From: an uncultured Eubacteriales bacterium
Lineage (GTDB): Bacteria; Bacillota; Clostridia; Christensenellales; Aristaeellaceae
NCBI GenBank assembly: GCA_900540045.1
Contig: UQEF01000089.1
Span: forward strand, 1 to 11,700
Direction: 5' to 3'
DNA: 11,700 nucleotides
Positions within the stretch are counted from its first letter, which is position 1. The number at the start of each line of letters is the position of its first letter. Positions 1-5,667 of this stretch are shown here, piece by piece. The notes below the pieces were generated by a model. It saw nothing but the letters and a program-made list of their open reading frames with translations. It did not search any database and was not told the DNA's origin. Made by a program: the position numbers and the translations under genes.

Positions 1-55
1 TGTTGCTTACTTATCGTAAACCCGACATTTTTAGCGTCATACGGACATTAGTCTA
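1..55. repeat. Left copy of 55-bp terminal inverted repeat
   Basis: The first 55 bases are the exact reverse complement of the last 55; the match stops abruptly at position 56 (C here, T at the partner). It begins TGTTGCTTAC and ends GTCTA. It may be the end of an insertion sequence present in both orientations around this segment; the IS family is not recognised. Exactly 55 bp is also a common k-mer overlap of short-read assemblers, so the repeat may simply show that both contig ends run into the same repeat element in opposite orientation. Confidence 0.95.
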
Positions 56-90
56 CCTGTTTTTGTCAGGTAGAATGACGTTTGTATGTC
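24..90. repeat. Imperfect palindrome (nested hairpin) at the left end
   Basis: Two arms pair: GACAT-6 nt-CGTCAT (24-40) with ATGACG-5 nt-ATGTC (75-90). Inside them TCTACCTG (52-59) pairs with CAGGTAGA (67-74) around a 7-nt loop. The palindrome ends where the tail tube gene is cut, so it probably belongs to the end of the inserted element and not to the phage. Repeated short motifs of this kind are typical of multi-site transposase binding ends. The right end carries only the 24-55 part. Confidence 0.7.
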
Positions 91-505
91 AACGAGTCGC
101 ACCCTTGTAGAGCCATACATACCGGAAATTGCCGTCCGCCTTTTCGGACTTGAAGCCTACGGCGAAGTAGCCGGGCTTATCCGACGCGGTGCGAACCAGT
201 ACGCCGTTGTCATCGATCTGGTTGCCGAAGATCTGTTCCTGGATAGCCAGCGGCACATCTGCCATCTTGGTCTTGAAGCTCAGTTCCGGATCGGGATACA
301 GAGTGTCGAATTCCACGTCATCCGCATACTGGATGTCGGGATCAGCGTTCTCAGGCGTGATGGACGCTTCGATAGCGCCGGCAAGCAGCTGAAGATCGCC
401 ATAGGTGTGCTCCGCATCGGTATCAGTGACCAGCGGAGCAATGACCACATTCTTGAGACCCACGGTCGAAGAGACCTGCGGGGAAGCAACAGGAGTTCCT
501 GCCAT
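89..505 (-). CDS. Phage major tail (tube) protein, phi13/TP901-1 type, C-terminally truncated
   Basis: The product (138 aa) starts MAGTPVASPQ and reads like the N-terminal two thirds of the tail tube subunit of non-contractile siphoviruses. Visible features are the early VGLKNVVIAPL stretch, an acidic TDTDAEHTYGD segment, and GNQIDDNGVL followed by PGYFAVGFKSEKADGNFRYV, the usual strand pattern of this family. Full-length relatives are about 180-200 aa; here homology stops at KGATR and a TGA supplied by the adjoining palindrome ends the frame. The start at 505 is supported by GGAGG 9 nt upstream. It lies 19 nt downstream of the gp10-like fragment, the normal phage order. It polymerises into the tail tube in intact phages; this copy is unlikely to be functional. 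Family assignment is by recognition. Confidence 0.75.
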   Translation of the reverse strand: MAGTPVASPQVSSTVGLKNVVIAPLVTDTDAEHTYGDLQLLAGAIEASITPENADPDIQYADDVEFDTLYPDPELSFKTKMADVPLAIQEQIFGNQIDDNGVLVRTASDKPGYFAVGFKSEKADGNFRYVWLYKGATR

Positions 506-524
506 ATTGAATTACCTCCAATTC

Positions 525-727
525 TTAAAGGTTGTCGATGGCGTCCTGCAGGCCTTCCCGGATGATGGCATACGCCTCATCAGCACGGGTATCGTAGGCA
601 GGACGAACGAAAGGATGTGCGGGAGCCGGTGCGGGACCGCCGTGTCCGAACTCCACAGGGTTTGCGTAGTAAGCGCCTTCAGCGGAGTGATGCACGCCGA
701 TGGTCACGCTCTTTCCGCTGTAGCGGA
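525..727 (-). pseudogene. HK97 gp10-like head-tail protein, C-terminal fragment
   Basis: The frame reads YSGKSVTIGVHH, then YYANPVEFGHGGP, then AHPFVRPAYDTRADEAY and a helical tail ending DAIDNL. The VEFG...HPFVRPAYD signature is typical of HK97 gp10 family head-tail joining proteins (usually about 120-150 aa). Only about the last 67 residues remain: upstream of about 725 the DNA encodes portal protein in a different frame. A gene caller would start it at a GTG at 707, but that has no good ribosome site and is internal to the family. This is the downstream half of a deletion that joined portal to gp10, removing the genes normally between them. Confidence 0.7.
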
Positions 728-1291
728 CTTTTCAAGTGCAATGGGGCTATAACCCATGACACCGTCAAAGCCAAGCCCGGGAATATGAAGCACATCCCTC
801 GGTTCGAGCCGCCAGCGTTTGCCATCGCTGGTTGTATAGGTGTAGGTCAGAAGACCACCAGCATCCCGGTCAACTTCCATCTTGTCCGGAAGAAGCGGAT
901 ACAGGCTGTCGATCTTGTCTCTGCCGGTGCGGATAATCTGGCAGTAGGCATTGCCGTACAGCAGCAGATGAGCCAGCATCGTTTCTCGAAGGATAAACGA
1001 AGTCATTTCCTTGTTGGGCTCGTCATGGATCAGCCGGTACAGCGGATGTTCCGGGGCTTTTCTGCTTCCGTTTTCTGTGGTTTCGTACACATGGAACGGC
1101 AGACTGGCAATGGTCTCAGCAATAACACGCACACAGGCGTAGACCGCAGACACCTGAATGGCAGAGGACGGATTTACCGCCTTGCCGGATGCACTGGTGC
1201 CGAAATAGAAGGTCGGCGCTGAGGAAACAGCATCCGTAGGCTTGTCCCGTGCGCGAAACATGCGGGCAAATGGATTCTTCACAGTTCTCAC
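704..1291 (-). CDS. Phage portal protein (HK97 type), N-terminal half only
   Basis: Portal proteins form the dodecameric ring at the capsid vertex through which DNA is pumped. This 195-aa product shows the family's N-terminal half: KNPFARMFRARDKP, then VYACVRVIAETIASLPFHVYE, HPLYRLIHDEPN, then LLYGNAYCQIIRTG, the LYPLLPDKMEV strand and DVLHIPGLGFDGVMGYSPIA. Complete members have roughly 380-420 aa, so the C-terminal half (clip and stem) is gone; after about residue 187 the frame runs into gp10 DNA and stops at a TGA. GTG at 1291 is very close to the AAGGA site; the GTG at 1282 (MKNPFARMF) has better spacing and may be the real start. It directly follows the HNH gene (6 nt apart). Confidence 0.85.
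   Translation of the reverse strand: MRTVKNPFARMFRARDKPTDAVSSAPTFYFGTSASGKAVNPSSAIQVSAVYACVRVIAETIASLPFHVYETTENGSRKAPEHPLYRLIHDEPNKEMTSFILRETMLAHLLLYGNAYCQIIRTGRDKIDSLYPLLPDKMEVDRDAGGLLTYTYTTSDGKRWRLEPRDVLHIPGLGFDGVMGYSPIALEKSATAERA
714..727. repeat. 14-bp palindrome at the portal/gp10 deletion joint
   Basis: TCCGCT-GT-AGCGGA is a perfect 6-bp inverted repeat lying where the portal reading frame gives way to the gp10 frame. Such short palindromes may promote slippage deletions; here that is only an inference from position. Confidence 0.5.
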
Positions 1292-1297
1292 TTCCTT

Positions 1298-1636
1298 TTA
1301 CAGGCCACTTCCTGTTTTGTGGTCATGGCAGTCCTTGCACAGCGGCTGCCAGTTGCTCCGATCCCAGAACAGAACAGGATCGCCGCGATGCGGAATGATA
1401 TGGTCAACAACAGTTGCGGGCGTCAGCTTGCCGTTTTCTCTGCATTTTGCGCAGAGCGGATTCTTTTTGAGGAACAGCGCCCGGGCAGAGCGCCATTTTC
1501 CGTCATAACCGCGTTCAGCAGCGTTGCCGCGCATGCGGTCACTGCTGTATTCGACATGATCTTTGCAGTAAACGCCGCTGTCGCAGAGTTTGGGACAGCC
1601 GGGAAACCTGCAGGGTCTTTTCGGTTTTCTGGGCAT
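1298..1636 (-). CDS. Phage HNH endonuclease
   Basis: A 112-aa protein with the HNH (beta-beta-alpha metal) nuclease fold that accompanies terminase in many cos-type siphoviruses and helps cut concatemeric DNA during packaging. An N-terminal cysteine cluster (C9, C14, C18, C24) probably binds zinc. The core shows LCAKC (C62, C65), the VVDHIIPHRGD strand with D78-H79, the FWDRSNWQPLC segment with N95, and CKDCHDHKT with C100, C103 and H104. Length is normal for phage HNH proteins, about 110-120 aa. The ATG at 1636 follows GAGGTGA, which overlaps the terminase stop codon (TGA at 1646-1648), so the two are translationally linked. Portal follows within 6 nt. It is the one apparently complete gene of the left phage module. 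Confidence 0.9.
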   Translation of the reverse strand: MPRKPKRPCRFPGCPKLCDSGVYCKDHVEYSSDRMRGNAAERGYDGKWRSARALFLKKNPLCAKCRENGKLTPATVVDHIIPHRGDPVLFWDRSNWQPLCKDCHDHKTGSGL

Positions 1637-1645
1637 AGACTCACC

Positions 1646-2032
1646 TCACAGTACAAGCAGACCGCGATGGTTATACACCGAATCGCCGGTACTCAGATTC
1701 TTCATCGCCCGGTCAAGCGCCATAACGAGCGCAACAGCACCGTCCACCTTCTCGGTGGATTTTTCTTTATCCAGCTTCAGGTTGCCAGCGGGATCAGTTC
1801 GGACGTAGGCGTTGTCCATATTCCAGCGCAGAACCGGATGACCGCCGTGTGCCAGCTTGTGTTCCAGCACAATGCGCATCAACTCTTTTGTCGGAGGGCT
1901 CATATCCTTGAAGCCCTGTCCGAAGGGAACCATCGTGAAACCGTCATCCTCCAGTGTCTGCACCATCATGGTGGCATTCCAGCGGTCGTGGGCGATTTCG
2001 CGGATGTTATAGCGTTCGCCCAGCTGGCAGAT
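1646..2032 (-). pseudogene. Terminase large subunit (TerL) C-terminal fragment, part of the fusion ORF
   Basis: About 128 residues remain of a protein usually 500-600 aa long; the ATPase motor domain is missing. The kept part covers the end of the RNase H-like nuclease domain, including AHDRWN (D470 of the fusion) and the late Asp in KVDGAVALVMALDRA (D551). It is followed by HNH and portal in the usual phage order, so this fragment belongs to the left phage module and the upstream sequence was joined to it. Confidence 0.8.
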
Positions 2033-3394
2033 ACCGACACGTAGACGAAGGCCTTTGATGCTTTTATCAACAATGCTACCTTTGAAACTGGAAACACTAT
2101 ACCAAGCGATTCCAATAGAACACCCTTCACCGTCGGTCAGATTCAAAAAGTGAATATCGTTTATTTGATCGGTTTCCCCGGTAGTCCTGTTGATTAGAAG
2201 TGTGTCGGCATAAGGTTTCACGATATTTCGAATGCCATGTGACGTCTTTAGGCAAACGCTATATGTGTGTGCAGGAATTTCTTGGCTAATGACCGCCGCC
2301 CAAGAAAACTTATTGCTATCATACTCAATTGGCGCATTTTGAGAGAGATACTCATATATATGTTCTTCATCAAGCAATCCTGAGTCAAGTGAAACACCGT
2401 CCAATTGTACAATAAAAAAATGACTGCTCTCACTCGATTGGAATCTTTTTATACTACATATCGTTTCAACCACTGTCTCAGCTGATAAATTGCTAGCATC
2501 ATTCTGCGCCAATAGTTCTCGCAACTTCTTTGCATTAAAAATGACCTCAACGCCCATAGCTTCTCCAATGGAAGATGTGCGAAATGTTAAGGTATTGCCA
2601 TCGCTGACACAAACAATCGTCCCCTGCAAGTCAGTCCGGAATACAGTGGTGCCTGCGTCACGAAGACGGCTGAGAGCGGTATCGGACGGGTGGTCGTAAG
2701 AATTTCCTTCACCTACACTGATGATACCATAGCTGGGCATCACCTCTCGAAGGAACACATAGGACGAAGAGGTATCGCTGCCGTGGTGGCCGACTTTGAG
2801 GACATCAGCACTCAAGTCGTACCCGGAATCCACCATGGCGTGTTCCGCATCCCATTCAGCGTCGCCTGCAAAAAGGAAGCTGTTGTTGCCATGGACGATG
2901 CGCACGCAAATGGAAAGGTCGTTTACATTGCTGTAACTCTCAGCGGGGGACAGGAATTGCACGGATGCGCTGCCGAGCGAGAGCGTTTCGCCTACGGACG
3001 GCAACGTAAGTTCCAGCCCCTGCTGGTTTGCGTATTTCACCAACGAGGAGAATGTATCGCTATTGTACTTTGTGACCGGCGAGTAAATGGTTCCCACAGA
3101 GCAGGCATTCAGGGCACCGGACAGACCGCCAATGTGGTCCTCGTGGGGGTGCGTGGCGATCATGTAGTCGATGTGTTGTATTCCCAGCGTCTTGGTCAGA
3201 TAGGAATAGACGAAGCTGCTGTCGCTGTTGTTGCCGCCGTCGATCATCATGACGTCATCGCCGCATTGGAGGATTGCGGCATCTGCCTGGCCGACGTCCA
3301 GGAAATAAATGGTGAGGTTGTCCTGCGCTACCGCAAAGCCGGTCGGCAAGGCGACTAACATGAGAACCATCAGGAGTACTAAGAGCTTTTTCAT
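1646..3394 (-). CDS. Three-part fusion ORF: secreted MBL-fold hydrolase / Hsp90-like ATPase piece / terminase large subunit C-terminus
   Basis: One open frame of 582 aa built from three unrelated parts. Residues 1-24 are a signal peptide (MKK, hydrophobic core, AVA-QD). Residues 26-273 are a ComEC-tail-like metallo-beta-lactamase fold: FLDVGQADA, IDGGN, THPHEDHIGG (H82, H84, D86, H87), LFAGDAE (D178), KVGHHGSD (H203, H204) and DHPSD; alone this would be a complete secreted hydrolase. Residues about 274-453 match the middle part of Hsp90-like GHKL ATP-binding proteins (YEYLSQNAPIEYD, then GIAWYSVSSFKGSI, then KGLRLRVG) but lack the ATP site. Residues about 455-582 are the nuclease-end C-terminus of phage TerL (RYNIREIAHDRWN, PFGQGFKDMSPPTKEL, AHGGHPVLRW, DPAGN, DKEKSTEKVDGA). 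The middle piece (about 2032-2576) is visibly AT-richer. Start supported by GAAAGG 9 nt upstream. A natural fusion seems functionally odd, since a signal peptide would export a terminase fragment; recombination debris or misassembly is likelier. Confidence 0.8.
   Translation of the reverse strand: MKKLLVLLMVLMLVALPTGFAVAQDNLTIYFLDVGQADAAILQCGDDVMMIDGGNNSDSSFVYSYLTKTLGIQHIDYMIATHPHEDHIGGLSGALNACSVGTIYSPVTKYNSDTFSSLVKYANQQGLELTLPSVGETLSLGSASVQFLSPAESYSNVNDLSICVRIVHGNNSFLFAGDAEWDAEHAMVDSGYDLSADVLKVGHHGSDTSSSYVFLREVMPSYGIISVGEGNSYDHPSDTALSRLRDAGTTVFRTDLQGTIVCVSDGNTLTFRTSSIGEAMGVEVIFNAKKLRELLAQNDASNLSAETVVETICSIKRFQSSESSHFFIVQLDGVSLDSGLLDEEHIYEYLSQNAPIEYDSNKFSWAAVISQEIPAHTYSVCLKTSHGIRNIVKPYADTLLINRTTGETDQINDIHFLNLTDGEGCSIGIAWYSVSSFKGSIVDKSIKGLRLRVGICQLGERYNIREIAHDRWNATMMVQTLEDDGFTMVPFGQGFKDMSPPTKELMRIVLEHKLAHGGHPVLRWNMDNAYVRTDPAGNLKLDKEKSTEKVDGAVALVMALDRAMKNLSTGDSVYNHRGLLVL
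2033..2576 (-). pseudogene. Hsp90-like (GHKL) ATPase internal fragment, part of the fusion ORF
   Basis: This AT-rich stretch encodes a middle segment typical of large bacterial Hsp90-related ATP-binding proteins: a beta-rich VEVIFNAKKLRELL start, SSHFFIVQLDGV, a LDEEHIYEYLSQNAPIEYDSNKF block, VKPYADTLLINR, and SIGIAWYSVSSFKGS before KGLRLRVG. In relatives RVG is followed by NIQIGD; here the next residues are ICQLGERYN, belonging to TerL. The N-terminal ATP-binding domain and C-terminus are absent. Family call is from recalled pattern, so moderate. Confidence 0.6.
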
Positions 3395-3400
3395 GACTTT

Positions 3401-3628
3401 TTACCTTTCTTTTCTGTCATTGTTCCGTGATCCTTTTTGATATCGATGTTTGCAGAGTAGATTCTCATTCTGAAGGCTATCAAAGCGCAGTGCGCCTCCG
3501 GCCCCGAAGAATCTATACCCTCTGCCAACCAGGCTGATGATCACGTTCATCAGCCGCTGCCGGATCGCGTCGTATTGATCGGCGGGTATCGTTCAGTGCC
3601 CGGTGAAGCAAACGGTTTTGTCTGTCAT
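3401..3628 (-). pseudogene. Broken SLOG/DUF1273-type gene with premature TGA
   Basis: An excellent ribosome site (GGAGG, 6 nt) precedes ATG at 3628. The frame reads MTDKTVCFTGH, then TGA (3593-3595), then continues in frame TIPADQYDAIRQRLMNVIISLVGRGYRFFGAGGALRF and runs to TAA at 3401. VCFTGHR and the FFGAGGALGFD loop are hallmarks of small Rossmann-like SLOG/DUF1273 proteins of Firmicutes (about 150-190 aa). The TGA stands where the conserved Arg of GHR is expected, so CGA to TGA is the probable change. The C-terminal half is also missing: after FDSLQ the sequence no longer resembles the family. This fills most of the 3395-3731 gap between the fusion gene and the terminator. Its 3' end supplies the leader of the MBL gene. 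Confidence 0.65.
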
Positions 3629-3673
3629 TTTTTCCTCCACGCCCCGTATTATCGCCATATATCTTTGTATCAA

Positions 3674-3735
3674 ATAGCAAGTCTTAATTTCATACGCAAA
3701 GACCAGCCGGCAGCGACTGGTCTTTATCTTGCTAT
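3674..3735 (-). terminator. Intrinsic terminator-like hairpin after the 148-aa gene
   Basis: AAAGACCAG (3698-3706) pairs with CTGGTCTTT (3717-3725) around a 10-nt loop, and an outer pair ATAGCAAG (3674-3681) with CTTGCTAT (3728-3735) encloses it. The outer arm overlaps the stop codon of the gene ending at 3732. The downstream T tract is weak on the minus strand, so termination strength is uncertain. Confidence 0.6.
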
Positions 3736-4178
3736 TCCGGGCGTATGTCATTGATAATAGCCTTGACTTCGCCTGAACCGATAATGCTCATGATATCCGT
3801 ATGTTTATCGCACATGACCAAAACAATCAGCTGTCCATAATCATCATGGCGGATGGGATTTTGAACGCGTAGTTCATAATAGAGCTCATCGCCGCCGCCA
3901 TATAGGGCATGGCAGCATTTCAATCCGTTCACGATGATTGGCGTGGGTTTCTGTCGGGAACGTCCGCCGGTATCCCTGATCATAATTTCCAGATCCTTCT
4001 GCGGGTTTCCGCATGTGGATGAGTTCATCTGATAGCTCAGGCTGTAGCTCTGGTCAGGAGAGAGAAAATGCAGATAGTTGTCTGATACGGAGTCCACATC
4101 CGTATAGAAGTAGAAGCCCTCCGGAATGGGAAATGAGATGCCAGGAATGTGCAGGCGTCCATCCTTGTACTGAATCAT
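3732..4178 (-). CDS. Small protein of unknown function (148 aa)
   Basis: The product starts MIQYKDGRLHIPGISFPIPEGFYFY. It has no signal peptide or membrane segment and looks like a soluble alpha/beta protein: alternating short strands (SYSLSYQMNSS, YYELRVQNPI, GQLIVLVMCDK) and a closing helix. I do not recognise the family; the pattern loosely resembles small proteins that describe a stored value (LHFLSPDQSYSLSYQ) but no function can be claimed. Start supported by GAGGG 5 nt before ATG at 4178. It is divergent from the regulator at 4439, and its extended -10 promoter lies inside one of the CACTCA palindromes, so it is probably controlled by that regulator. A hairpin follows its stop. Confidence 0.75.
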   Translation of the reverse strand: MIQYKDGRLHIPGISFPIPEGFYFYTDVDSVSDNYLHFLSPDQSYSLSYQMNSSTCGNPQKDLEIMIRDTGGRSRQKPTPIIVNGLKCCHALYGGGDELYYELRVQNPIRHDDYGQLIVLVMCDKHTDIMSIIGSGEVKAIINDIRPE

Positions 4179-4276
4179 TATATCCCTCGCCTCTTATACC
4201 GCATACAATATCTCCACCTGATTTTGCTGATCATATCGAATTGTATTGAGCGTTCCTCCGGCTTCTTCATGGGAAT

Positions 4277-4412
4277 CACTCAAAATTTCTATTTATCTCA
4301 CTCAATTATATCATAGTGAATAAAAGAAATGAAGCGCAGCAGGTCCGAAAAGCACTCAAAATTTCTAATCCATTCGCAATTCGTATAGATTACATATCAC
4401 TCAGAAATGCTA
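4277..4412. promoter_or_regulatory. Four CACTCA operator-like repeats between divergent genes
   Basis: CACTCA occurs at 4277, 4299, 4353 and 4398. Two copies extend to the identical 15-mer CACTCAAAATTTCTA (4277-4291, 4353-4367); the last is CACTCAGAAATGCTA. The 4299 copy is part of an imperfect palindrome TCACT-12 nt-AGTGA (4298-4319). The first two are 22 bp apart, about two helical turns. The group spans both divergent promoters and is the obvious candidate binding region for the Cro/CI-type regulator at 4439. Confidence 0.6.
4305..4333 (-). promoter_or_regulatory. Promoter of the 148-aa gene (extended -10)
   Basis: On the minus strand TGATATAAT gives a consensus TATAAT with the extended TG; 17 nt upstream is TTCATT as a weak -35. 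The -10 lies within the TCACT/AGTGA palindrome, so a bound regulator would block it. Confidence 0.55.
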
Positions 4413-4416
4413 TAGA
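4388..4416 (+). promoter_or_regulatory. Probable promoter of the 110-aa regulator
   Basis: TGCTATAGA gives an extended -10 (TATAGA, 4411-4416); the -35 position (GATTAC) is poor. The CACTCA repeat at 4398 overlaps the -10, which fits autorepression. An inverted CTATAG-6 nt-CTATAG (4410-4427) lies at the expected transcription start. Confidence 0.4.
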
Positions 4417-4438
4417 ATTATCTATAGGTGGTGATTAA

Positions 4439-4771
4439 ATGATTGATGTTGGCGAACGCCTGAAAGAGCTGATGGACGAGCGCGGACTGAATATGCATTC
4501 TCTGGCCAAGAAGTCCGGGCTTTCCTGGAATACGATCAAGAATTTTTATGCCCGGAAGACGAAGCCGACGGTCACGACGATCTCCATGCTCTGTGACGGA
4601 CTGGGAATCACGCTTGCACAATTCTTTGATGTCGAAGGCGAAACGGTGCATCTGACTGCTGAACAGCAGCATGTGATTGATCGCTGGGACGCCCTGTCTG
4701 ACCGGGAGAAGCAGGCCATGAGCGAGATGCTGGATATCATCCTGGAGAACCGCAGGCAGCACAACTCCTGA
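4439..4771 (+). CDS. Cro/CI-type (XRE) helix-turn-helix regulator
   Basis: A 110-aa DNA-binding regulator. Residues 4-65 form a five-helix XRE domain: GERLKELMDERGLNMHSLAKKSGLSWNTIKNFY, with helix-turn-helix over residues about 19-40, then TVTTISMLCDGLGITLAQFFD. The C-terminal part (LTAEQQHVIDRWDALSDREKQAMSEML) is a helical dimerisation segment common in such small regulators. No protease domain, so it is not self-cleaving. AGGTGGTG precedes the ATG at 4439 with good spacing. The CACTCA repeats upstream suggest it represses itself and the divergent 148-aa gene. It converges on the SRAP operon and shares its terminator. Confidence 0.9.
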   Translation: MIDVGERLKELMDERGLNMHSLAKKSGLSWNTIKNFYARKTKPTVTTISMLCDGLGITLAQFFDVEGETVHLTAEQQHVIDRWDALSDREKQAMSEMLDIILENRRQHNS

Positions 4772-4799
4772 CGGGCAGAACTCTATATATGAAAAAATA

Positions 4800-4839
4800 A
4801 GGCGGATACGAACAGCTAGCTGCTGCATAGTATCCGCCT
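4800..4839. terminator. Bidirectional intrinsic terminator
   Basis: AGGCGGATAC (4800-4809) pairs perfectly with GTATCCGCCT (4830-4839); the loop can form a further small stem through CAGCTAGCTG. T-rich tracts flank it on both strands (GTTTTCTTT to the right; TTATTTTTTC reading leftward), so it can end both the regulator transcript and the convergent SRAP operon. Confidence 0.9.
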
Positions 4840-4852
4840 GTTTTCTTTGTCC

Positions 4853-5437
4853 TTAAGCCAGCTTGTGGCTTACGTTCAGAGCGGCGCTCCGGAGAATTTC
4901 ATCGGCTTTGTAGCTGGTATTCAGCCAGTCCCGAACTGCCTCACGAGGAAGGATGACGGGCATGCGGTTGTGTATAAACCGAATGCTCTCTGCTGGTTCG
5001 CGGGTCAAAATGGAAAATACCGGCCTGTCATGCTCAAAGCGATAGATTCCGGCCATGTAGATGACATTCTTCTGATCGATGCCAATCGCATACTTTGGCT
5101 TGCCTTTCTTATTTCTGTTCCATTCGAAATACCAACTGGCAGGGATGATGCAACGTCTGTGAAGCATACCGTCCATGAAGGTCGGTTTCTGAGCAGCTGT
5201 TTCGCTCCGGGCATTGATCAGTCTGTTTCCATCGGCTGTGCTGTATCCCCATTCCATTGCAAAAGGCATGATCTTTTGCGTCTTGCTGGTGGCGATCACA
5301 GGCACCGCTTCGCTTGGAAAGATCTCGCCGGACGTTTTGACGGCACCATCGCTGTTATACTTGCGATTGATTGAGTCGATAATCTGCCTGAGTTCTTCAG
5401 CCTGATCGTCTTCGGCAATATAGTATCTTCCACACAT
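4853..5437 (-). CDS. yedK: SOS response-associated (SRAP) abasic-site protein, HMCES/YedK family
   Basis: A 194-aa protein of the family that covalently traps abasic sites in single-stranded DNA through its second residue, shielding them from error-prone processing. All signature residues are present: MCGRYY with catalytic Cys2 (exposed after Met removal), NRLINARSET with N75, ASWYFEW with E105, and FIHNRMPVIL with H156. Length is close to that of E. coli YedK (about 220 aa). Start at 5437 is fixed by the need for Cys2 and by GGAGG 7 nt upstream; a longer frame to 5536 exists but would bury the cysteine. It is the last gene of the leftward operon headed by the S24 repressor, 14 nt after the 64-aa gene, and ends at the bidirectional terminator. 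Damage-induced expression is inferred from this context. Confidence 0.95.
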   Translation of the reverse strand: MCGRYYIAEDDQAEELRQIIDSINRKYNSDGAVKTSGEIFPSEAVPVIATSKTQKIMPFAMEWGYSTADGNRLINARSETAAQKPTFMDGMLHRRCIIPASWYFEWNRNKKGKPKYAIGIDQKNVIYMAGIYRFEHDRPVFSILTREPAESIRFIHNRMPVILPREAVRDWLNTSYKADEILRSAALNVSHKLA

Positions 5438-5451
5438 GATGATTCCTCCGG

Positions 5452-5646
5452 TCATACCGCTTGCTTTTCGGCTGTATTTCTGCTGTCCAGAAGACACCGG
5501 TTGCCCGAAAGGGGATCGCATTCCCACAGGGAACATGGCAGGCGTTCAACGGTCATTAAGTAACGCGCCCCTTCCAGCGCAGAAAATTTATACTCGTATA
5601 CCTCGCCGTAGTCCTGCACTCTTACGACATAATAATGGGTATCCAT
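5452..5646 (-). CDS. Small operon protein of unknown function (64 aa)
   Basis: The product begins MDTHYYVVRVQDYGEVYEYKFSALEGARYLMTVERLP and looks like a small compact alpha/beta protein, with two cysteines (SLWECDP, NRCLLD). I do not recognise the family. ATG at 5646 has AAGGAG at ideal spacing; an earlier in-frame ATG at 5652 sits too close to it. The gene is 21 nt downstream of the LexA-type gene and 14 nt upstream of the SRAP gene, so it is translated as part of the same operon and its role is probably linked to the DNA damage response. Confidence 0.75.
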   Translation of the reverse strand: MDTHYYVVRVQDYGEVYEYKFSALEGARYLMTVERLPCSLWECDPLSGNRCLLDSRNTAEKQAV

Positions 5647-5667
5647 ACGCATGCTCCTTCGCAGTTG

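Noticed and set aside
4277..4412. CRISPR-like or iteron origin repeats
   Set aside because: Repeat spacing is irregular, only two copies are identical beyond 6 bp, and they overlap promoters next to a repressor gene; operators fit better.
5438..5536. 33-residue N-terminal extension of the SRAP gene
   Set aside because: The family needs Cys at position 2 and the ribosome site is immediately before MCGRYY.
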